Below the pieces are notes generated by a model, which was given only the letters and a program-made list of their open reading frames with translations, was not told the DNA's origin and ran no database searches. The position numbers were made by a program, and so were the translations under genes. This document shows, in pieces, positions 6,501 to 12,412 of a DNA stretch of 12,412 bases (its first letter is position 1; the number at the start of each line of letters is the position of its first letter). Where the stretch lies: positions 1 to 12,412 of the forward strand of contig JAJYIO010000028.1 in NCBI GenBank assembly GCA_021790035.1, in the 5' to 3' direction. The DNA is from a bacterium (lineage in GTDB: Bacteria; Cyanobacteriota; Sericytochromatia; S15B-MN24; VGJW01).

Positions 6501-8291
6501 ATGGAGGATCGAACCTCGCGGTCGGCCTGGTGGCTGCTTCTGGCGGCGGGCGTGGTCTGGGTTGTCCTGGCCATGAACCTCTGGGGAAACGCCGACCACC
6601 AGGAGGTGTCCTACACGGCCTTCCGGCAGGATGTCGCCGCGGATCAGGTCGCCAGCGTCGTGCTGTCGGGATCCAGCATAACGTTCACCCTCCGGGACGC
6701 GGCAGCGCGACAGCTCGAGACGACCGCGCCGTCGCCGCCCGATCCCGGGTTCTGGCAGTTGATCGACCGTCATCACGTGGAGGTCTGGGCGCATGCAGGC
6801 GACTCGTCGACGCTCTGGTGGACGATCGGGCTCGTGGCCATCCCGGTGATCGCCGTGCTGCTGTTCTGGCGCCGCGGCAACGAGCCCGGGGCCGGCGGGC
6901 TGCCCACGACCTTCAGCTTCAACCAGAGCAAGGCCCGTTTGTACCTGTCCGACCGGCCTCGCATCACGTTCGAAGACGTGTCCGGAGTGGACGAAGCCAA
7001 GGCCGAGCTGCAGGACGTGGTCGACTTCCTGCGCCTGCCGGCCCGCTACCACCGCGTGGGGGCCCGGATCCCCAAGGGCGTCTTGCTGATGGGGCCGCCG
7101 GGGACCGGAAAGACGCTTTTGGCCCGTGCCCTCGCCGGGGAGGCTCGCGTGCCGTTCCTTTCCCTGTCGGCGACGGAATTTGTGGAGATGTACGTGGGCG
7201 TGGGTGCCGCGCGCGTGCGCGACCTCTTCGAGAAGGCGCGCTCTCGGGCGCCTTGCGTCATCTTCCTCGACGAGATCGATGCGGTCGGGCGTCGCCGTGG
7301 GACCGGAGTCGCCAACGTCAACGATGAACGGGAGCAGACGCTGAACCAGTTGCTGGCGGAGATGGACGGATTCGACCCGTCCGCCGAGATCGTCATCGTC
7401 GCGGCCACCAACCGTCCCGATGTCCTCGATCCCGCGCTGCTCCGGCCCGGGCGGTTCGATCGGAGGGTGGTCGTGGGTCTTCCGGATCGCTCGGGCCGCC
7501 GGGCGATCCTGGACATTCACCTCCGGCGGGTGCCACTGGCCGCCGACGTGGATCCTGACGCCCTGGCGGCAGCGACCCCGGGGCTCTCGGGAGCGGAGCT
7601 TGCCAACCTCGTCAACGAGGCCGCGGTGGTGGCCGCGCGTGCCGATCGCGTGCAGGTCGATGCCGCCGATTTCGAGCTGGCCCGCGACAAGATCCTGCTG
7701 GGAGGTCGACGGCGGGGCAAGCTGATTCTGGAGGATCGGCGGGTCATCGCCTTCCACGAGGCCGGGCATGCCCTGGTTGCCTTCTACGTCCCCGGCGCCG
7801 ATCCCGTCCGCAAGATCTCGATCATCCCGCACGGGTTCGCGCTCGGGGCGACGCACATGGTTCCGGATGACGAGCGGGTGAATCTGCCTCGCTCCTACCT
7901 CGAAGGCCGCATGGCGGTTGCCCTGGGCGGGCGCGCTGCCGAGCAGCTGGTGTTCGGCGAGATCACGAGCGGTGCCGAGGCGGACCTGCGCGAGGCCACG
8001 CGCATCGCCCGGATGATGGTGACGCGCTGGGGGATGGCTCGCCACCTTGCCCCGGCGGCCCTGGCGCCGGATCCGGGCACGGAAGGGCCGGACCTCCTGG
8101 AGCGCCCGTTCAGCGAGGACCTGGCCGCGCGAATCGACCAGGAGGTGCTCGAGGTGGCCGACCATGTCCTGCATCGCGCCCAGGATATCCTGGGCGCGCA
8201 TCGCGCTCACCTCGAGCGACTGGCCGAGATCCTGCTGCAGGAAGAATCGATCGATCGGGCGCGGTTCGAGGAGATCGCCAGCGCGAGCTGA
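6501..8291 (+). CDS. ftsH: ATP-dependent zinc metalloprotease FtsH
   Basis: A 596-residue membrane AAA protease that extracts and degrades membrane and some soluble proteins as a hexamer. Two membrane helices (~10-28 and ~105-123) flank a periplasmic domain of ~75 residues. The AAA module has Walker A GPPGTGKT (198-205), the pore loop MYVGVGA (230-236; Tyr where bacterial FtsH usually has Phe), Walker B VIFLDEID (253-260), and the second region of homology with arginine fingers R315 and R318 (LLRPGRFDRR). The zinc site HEAGH (419-423) is intact, with a probable third ligand D495 (SGAEADLREAT). Length is slightly below the usual ~610-650 residues, with a short C-terminal tail. ATG 6501 is chosen because it directly precedes the first membrane helix and has AGGAT 10 bp upstream. 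A stand-alone gene that may share an envelope-quality-control role with the nearby htrA. Confidence 0.97.
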   Translation: MEDRTSRSAWWLLLAAGVVWVVLAMNLWGNADHQEVSYTAFRQDVAADQVASVVLSGSSITFTLRDAAARQLETTAPSPPDPGFWQLIDRHHVEVWAHAGDSSTLWWTIGLVAIPVIAVLLFWRRGNEPGAGGLPTTFSFNQSKARLYLSDRPRITFEDVSGVDEAKAELQDVVDFLRLPARYHRVGARIPKGVLLMGPPGTGKTLLARALAGEARVPFLSLSATEFVEMYVGVGAARVRDLFEKARSRAPCVIFLDEIDAVGRRRGTGVANVNDEREQTLNQLLAEMDGFDPSAEIVIVAATNRPDVLDPALLRPGRFDRRVVVGLPDRSGRRAILDIHLRRVPLAADVDPDALAAATPGLSGAELANLVNEAAVVAARADRVQVDAADFELARDKILLGGRRRGKLILEDRRVIAFHEAGHALVAFYVPGADPVRKISIIPHGFALGATHMVPDDERVNLPRSYLEGRMAVALGGRAAEQLVFGEITSGAEADLREATRIARMMVTRWGMARHLAPAALAPDPGTEGPDLLERPFSEDLAARIDQEVLEVADHVLHRAQDILGAHRAHLERLAEILLQEESIDRARFEEIASAS

Positions 8292-8357
8292 AGGTTGGAT
8301 TTTCCCTCTAACGCTCTCCGGCTTGACGGCAAGCGGCTTCGCCGCCTGGCTCGATCA

Positions 8358-8387
8358 AAGAGAGCCCCCGCGAGGTCGCGGAGGCTC
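8358..8387. terminator. Bidirectional terminator hairpin after ftsH
   Basis: A 13-position stem (8358-8370 with 8375-8387) with one C/A mismatch and an AGGT tetraloop; the outer arms are gagagcc and ggctctc. It sits between the convergent ends of ftsH (8291) and the OmpA-like gene (8403). On the minus strand it is followed by TTT, a weak T-run. Position and symmetry suggest it serves both genes. Confidence 0.7.
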
Positions 8388-8402
8388 TCGAACCGGTGGT
8401 CG

Positions 8403-9230
8403 TCAGTTCATGATCTGCGGAAGCTGGAACTTCCACCCGTCCTTGGGGCCATCGTACGTCGAGGATCCGCTCGTGCTGCTCGACGAGCTGCTGCTGCTGC
8501 TCGACATGAGCGAGGGCAGCTGGAAGGTGTAGCCGGATTGGGGCTGCACGAAGGCCGGTGCCTGGGACGTGGTCGGCTGCGGCTTGGGTTGCGGCTGCGG
8601 CTTGGGTTGAGCCTGTGGCTTCGGCGCCGCCTTGGGCTCGTCGGGCTGAACGGCCGGAACGTCGATCTCGAGCTTGGCGGCACGATCGGCCTGGTCGTTG
8701 TTGCCGACCGGCTTGGGCGGGTTGCCGGGGTTGCCGTTCCCCGCGGAGTGGATCTTGTCGGCCGGGATGTTGACCCCTTGGTCCTGCAGGTACTTCTGCA
8801 CGTAGGCGGCCGTGTTGGCGCCACGGGCTTCGGAAAGCGCCTTGTTGTCGAAGTTCGACGCCATTCCCAGGTTGCTCGCGATGCCCGTGACGGTGATCGA
8901 GAACTTGGGATTGTTCAGGAGCGCCTGCTGCTGGGTGGGGGAAAGCTTCTTGAAGTCGGCGGCGAAGCTGTCCAGCGCCTTGTTGATCTGCGTGTCGTCG
9001 CCGCCGGAACTCTTGCCCGTGCCGTAGAGGGCCAGCCCCGAGTAGGTCTTGGGGAAGTCACCGCTGCCCGACAGCTGGGCCGTCGCGGTCTTGCTGATGG
9101 CCACCGAGTCGGACGAGGCCCTGGTCGTATCGGTCATCGTGCTCGAGGTCGTGCTCGTGCTGGTCGAACCGTACAAGGGGGCCGTGGTTCCCAGCGGCCG
9201 CGTTCCCTTGCCGTTGATGCTCGTGCTCAA
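8403..9230 (-). CDS. OmpA-like domain protein without signal peptide, low-complexity C-terminus
   Basis: About 275 residues. The middle (~110-192) resembles the OmpA C-terminal peptidoglycan-binding fold: ITVTGIAS, then ALSEARGANTAAYVQKYL, GVNIPADKI, and a closing DRAAKLEIDV. The Asp expected after TGHT (binds diaminopimelate) is Ser (S119), whereas the LSxxR arginine (R136) remains. The N-terminal ~50 residues are Ser/Thr-rich. The C-terminus has a PKPQ-rich linker (~199-219), YTFQLPSLM, a ten-Ser run, then WKFQLPQIM near the end. No hydrophobic signal peptide exists at this or any upstream start. The TTG start is chosen because GGGAGGG (complement at 9238-9244) lies 7 bp upstream; the in-frame ATG at 9296 has no ribosome site. 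It ends convergently with ftsH. Function and location are uncertain; the OmpA relation is by motif only. Confidence 0.8.
   Translation of the reverse strand: MSTSINGKGTRPLGTTAPLYGSTSTSTTSSTMTDTTRASSDSVAISKTATAQLSGSGDFPKTYSGLALYGTGKSSGGDDTQINKALDSFAADFKKLSPTQQQALLNNPKFSITVTGIASNLGMASNFDNKALSEARGANTAAYVQKYLQDQGVNIPADKIHSAGNGNPGNPPKPVGNNDQADRAAKLEIDVPAVQPDEPKAAPKPQAQPKPQPQPKPQPTTSQAPAFVQPQSGYTFQLPSLMSSSSSSSSSSTSGSSTYDGPKDGWKFQLPQIMN
8574..8609. repeat. 18-bp tandem duplication in the PKPQ linker
   Basis: Two perfect adjacent copies of cggctgcggcttgggttg (8574-8591 and 8592-8609), with a decayed third copy following. The unit length keeps the reading frame and encodes the Pro-Lys-Pro-Gln linker of the OmpA-like protein, so copy-number change would alter linker length only. 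Confidence 0.8.
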
Positions 9231-9463
9231 TTTGGTGCCCTCCCGTCGATGCTGTCTCTCCTGTCTATCCCACGCCGTTGCGGCGGGTCTGTTCATTTCA
9301 AGGAAATCTTGTGACGTCTTTAGCCGATACCCAACACTATTTACAGACCCTTGAAGAAGGTCGGGGCCCCACCGCTTGCTCCTTGCGGCCGGAGGGGCAT
9401 CGCCAGCGATTCGGCTCGGCGAGCGGAGATTTCGGGTCGGATCGATCGTGATAGCATGCGGCC
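9231..9463. other. Divergent intergenic region, OmpA-like gene / Get3d-like gene
   Basis: It carries the GGGAGGG ribosome site of the minus-strand gene (9238-9244) and a small hairpin (cgccg 9273-9277, cggcg 9281-9285). On the plus strand TAGCAT (9452-9457, a TAnnnT -10-like box) lies only six bases before the ATG at 9464, and no Shine-Dalgarno sequence is present, the arrangement seen in leaderless genes. No clear -35 box was found. No gene seen. Confidence 0.35.
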
Positions 9464-10654
9464 ATGAGGATCATCCTCTTTACCGGCAAGGGCGGCGTCG
9501 GCAAGACCTGCACGGCCGCAGCGACCGGGTTGCGGGCGGCGCGGCTGGGGTATCGCACGCTGGTCATCAGCACGGACCCGGCCCATAGTCTGGGCGATGC
9601 GCTCGACCGGACGCTCGGGGATGAGCCTGTGGCCGTCGCGGAGCACCTGGATGCGCTGGAGCTCGATCCCTACAAGGAAACCGAGCAGTACTACGGTCGC
9701 GTGCAGCGGTACCTGGCCAGCCTGATCGCGGCGCAGGGAGTGGACCAGGCGATCGCCAGCGAGATTGCCGCGCTCCCGGGTCTCGGAGAGATCCTCAGTC
9801 TGGTCCGTATCGCCCGATACCATCGCGAGGGAGCCTACGACCTGGTGGTCGTCGACTGCGCCCCGACCGGAGAGTCCCTGCGCTTGCTCAACCTCCCGCA
9901 GATTCTCAACCGGGGTTTTTCTGCCACGCGCAAGCTCGAGCGCTACTTCATCAAGCCGATCGCGACCTCCGTGGTCAAGGTCGCCAGCACGCTGTCGAGC
10001 CTCGTTCCCGACGAGGGCGTCACCAAGGCCTGGAACCTGATGCTGTCGCGCCTGGGCGAGATCTGCGGCCTCTTGATCGACCCGCAGAAGACGAGCGTGC
10101 GCCTGGTCATGAACCCGGAGAAGATGGTCATCAAGGAGTCCCAGCGGGCTCTGACCAACCTCAACCTCTACGGCATCAGCGTCGACGCGATCGTCGTCAA
10201 TCGCATCCTGGGGTCCGCAGCCGCAGAAGGTTTCATGGGGGAGTGGTACCGGCGCCAGCAGGAGCACCTCGCCGAGATCGATCAGCTCTTCTATCCGCTT
10301 CCCAAGCTCTCCAGCCCGCTCTATCCCCGCGAGATCGTGGGGATGGATGCACTCGGTCAGCTCGGCCAGGACCTGTACGGGGAGGAGGATCCCACCCGGT
10401 TCTTCTACGATGGCAAGGCCCTGTCGGTGGAGCGCGACGGGGATCGCTGGGTCTTGCTACTCCACCTGCCGATCGTGGAAGGGGAGGGGGTCGAGATCGA
10501 GCACCAGGGCAACGAGATGACCTTCAAGGTCAAGGGTCGCAAGTACCAGGTCGTGCTGCCCGATATCCTGGCCGGTCTCGCGCCCGGGAAGGCCTTGCTG
10601 GTCGACGGGCGGCTGCGCGTGCCGTTCGCCGCAGGTGCCGCCGCCCGGGCCTGA
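9464..10654 (+). CDS. ArsA/Get3-family ATPase with C-terminal alpha-crystallin domain (Get3d-like)
   Basis: A 396-residue cytoplasmic P-loop ATPase of the ArsA/Get3 group. It has the deviant Walker A GKGGVGKT (8-15) with signature lysine K9, the switch/A-loop STDPAHSLGDAL (36-47), and the switch II region DCAPTGESLRLL (131-142). Residues ~315-390 are a beta-rich HSP20/alpha-crystallin-like domain (YDGKALSVERDGDRWVLLL ... ALLVDGRLRVPF). The only cysteines are C16, C132 and C201: there is no CxxC zinc pair as in eukaryotic Get3 and nothing suggesting the ArsA arsenite-binding cysteines, and no arsB, arsC or arsR is nearby. So arsenite export is unlikely. One ATPase domain plus alpha-crystallin matches Get3d, described in cyanobacteria and chloroplasts, whose clients are not well known. 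No ribosome site precedes the ATG; translation may be leaderless. Confidence 0.92.
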   Translation: MRIILFTGKGGVGKTCTAAATGLRAARLGYRTLVISTDPAHSLGDALDRTLGDEPVAVAEHLDALELDPYKETEQYYGRVQRYLASLIAAQGVDQAIASEIAALPGLGEILSLVRIARYHREGAYDLVVVDCAPTGESLRLLNLPQILNRGFSATRKLERYFIKPIATSVVKVASTLSSLVPDEGVTKAWNLMLSRLGEICGLLIDPQKTSVRLVMNPEKMVIKESQRALTNLNLYGISVDAIVVNRILGSAAAEGFMGEWYRRQQEHLAEIDQLFYPLPKLSSPLYPREIVGMDALGQLGQDLYGEEDPTRFFYDGKALSVERDGDRWVLLLHLPIVEGEGVEIEHQGNEMTFKVKGRKYQVVLPDILAGLAPGKALLVDGRLRVPFAAGAAARA

Positions 10655-10672
10655 CGGACGCCAACAAGATAG

Positions 10673-10703
10673 TACCGGCCGAAGGAAGCGACTTCGGCCG
10701 GTA
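10673..10703. terminator. Bidirectional terminator hairpin after the Get3d-like gene
   Basis: A perfect 12-bp stem (taccggccgaag at 10673-10684 with cttcggccggta at 10692-10703) with a 7-base loop, between the convergent ends of the ATPase (10654) and the lipoprotein gene (10719). A G-run, not a T-run, follows on the plus strand, so it may act as a transcript-end stabiliser as well as a terminator. Confidence 0.75.
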
Positions 10704-10718
10704 GCGGGGGGGAATGGG

Positions 10719-11897
<1,179 letters not shown>

Positions 11898-12285
11898 CGT
11901 TGACTCCTCGTTGATGATGGTGCCCTGACGGGCCGGAAAGCCAATCGAGGGACGATACTGAGATTGAACCAAATCCTGGCCCCTGGCGGATCCGCAAGAT
12001 GGTGCAGTGGTGATACGCTGTTCGGCGGATTTCATGAGCTGTCAACAGGCCCGCGAGCCAGAGAACACGTGTCAGGTCACGCGTGCGACTTCCCCGTGAT
12101 GGCGAAGCTTCCGGTCCGGCACCGCCAGGCGTGTCGCGAACGGCATCCTTCAAACTGGCGATCTCGCGACCTCAAGAGCCAAGCGACCTGGCAGCTTGCC
12201 CTCAGCTGGCGAGAGTTCGAGGGAACGAGCGAGTTCTCTCGAGCCACTGCCCGAGCACGGCGAGGGAGGATTGCAGCCTCGGAGG
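11898..12285. other. Non-coding region upstream of the lipoprotein gene
   Basis: About 390 bp with no supported gene. It contains the lipoprotein ribosome site (11904-11909) and must hold its promoter, but no convincing -10/-35 pair was found. A plus-strand frame of 108 codons (11964-12290) has no ribosome site or recognisable domain and is not called. A small palindrome gcctcggaggc lies at 12276-12286, next to the start of the putative element. Confidence 0.4.
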
Positions 12286-12412
12286 CCTAGCCTGGACTAT
12301 TCATGACCCGCTACTCGACCGTCGCATCTCGGCCCGCCTGCTTCGTTGCACCGCGGTCCGTCGGTCCTCACGTACTGTTCAAGTACGCTGCGTCCCTCGG
12401 GCCTTGTGCGCC
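12286..12412. mobile_element. Possible left end of an insertion or interspersed element (runs off the window)
   Basis: From cctagcctggactattcat (12286-12304) onward the sequence changes texture. It resembles, from memory, the terminal part of transposon-like interspersed elements in GC-rich bacteria: a CC-starting edge, then TATTCATGA, then a non-coding leader with the hairpin cgtact-gttca-agtacg (12371-12387). No transposase, matching inverted end or target duplication can be seen because the window stops, so this is a candidate only. Confidence 0.25.

Noticed and set aside
6444..8210. A 588-codon open frame antisense to ftsH
   Set aside because: It is the complement of a gene with intact Walker, second-region-of-homology and zinc motifs; no domain of its own.
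9231..9296. ATG start at 9296 for the OmpA-like protein
   Set aside because: No ribosome site upstream and an Arg-rich extension, whereas TTG 9230 has GGGAGGG at 7 bp.
8295..9314. A 339-codon plus-strand frame rich in Leu/Arg/Gly repeats
   Set aside because: Its LRLRLGL-type repeats are the complement of the PKPQ tandem repeat in the OmpA-like gene; no ribosome site or domain.
9464..10654. Arsenite-pump ATPase ArsA
   Set aside because: Only one ATPase domain, no likely metal-binding cysteines, a C-terminal alpha-crystallin domain, and no ars genes nearby.
11898..12035. Upstream extension of the lipoprotein to an ATG at 12035
   Set aside because: It would bury the lipoprotein signal inside the protein and has no ribosome site; ATG 11897 has GAGGAG at 6 bp and places Cys19 correctly.

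Overview
The window comes from a high-GC, Gram-negative (two-membrane) bacterium. This is inferred from GC-rich third codon positions, a predicted lipoprotein, an OmpA-like domain, a beta-barrel-like protein and an exported HtrA protease. Several features hint at a lineage near Cyanobacteriota (for example a GC-rich non-photosynthetic sister group): a Get3d-like ATPase with a C-terminal alpha-crystallin domain, a KGG stress protein, and four copies of the HIP1 octamer GCGATCGC. That placement is a hypothesis. No rRNA or tRNA gene or other taxonomic marker was seen.

Layout: positions 1-363 are non-coding and hold a hairpin-rich unit bounded by a 17-bp direct repeat. Next is a tight plus-strand cluster: a degenerate receiver fused to a PilZ domain (364-1653), a small beta-barrel-like protein (1683-2186) and a receiver-GGDEF diguanylate cyclase (2226-3170). 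It looks like a c-di-GMP signalling cassette with a maker and a reader. A 10-bp-stem hairpin separates it from a convergent KGG stress gene (3302-3559, minus). The HtrA-type protease (3951-5030, plus) converges on an exported phosphodiester glycosidase (5047-6201, minus), only 16 bp apart. The membrane AAA protease FtsH (6501-8291, plus) converges, across a shared hairpin, on an unusual OmpA-like protein without a signal peptide (8403-9230, minus). The Get3d-like ATPase (9464-10654, plus) converges, across a 12-bp-stem hairpin, on a proline/threonine-rich lipoprotein (10719-11897, minus). Positions 11898-12412 hold no convincing gene; the last ~127 bases look like the end of an interspersed or mobile element that runs out of the window.

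How the genes fit together: HtrA, FtsH, the Get3d/alpha-crystallin ATPase and the KGG protein suggest protein quality control and stress, and the glycosidase, OmpA-like protein and lipoprotein suggest the cell envelope. Apart from the first three genes, most are single transcription units on alternating strands, so linkage is evidence of theme rather than of a shared pathway. No CRISPR array, phage gene, toxin-antitoxin pair or defence system was seen.

The strongest oddities are: (1) the PilZ protein's receiver, which has lost its acidic pocket and other switch residues although its partner cyclase keeps them; (2) the OmpA-like protein, with no signal peptide, a lost peptidoglycan-binding Asp and a duplicated C-terminal FQLP motif; (3) the lysine-free Arg/His-rich region of the glycosidase; (4) the Get3d-like ATPase and its apparent leaderless start; (5) the repeat structures at both window edges.
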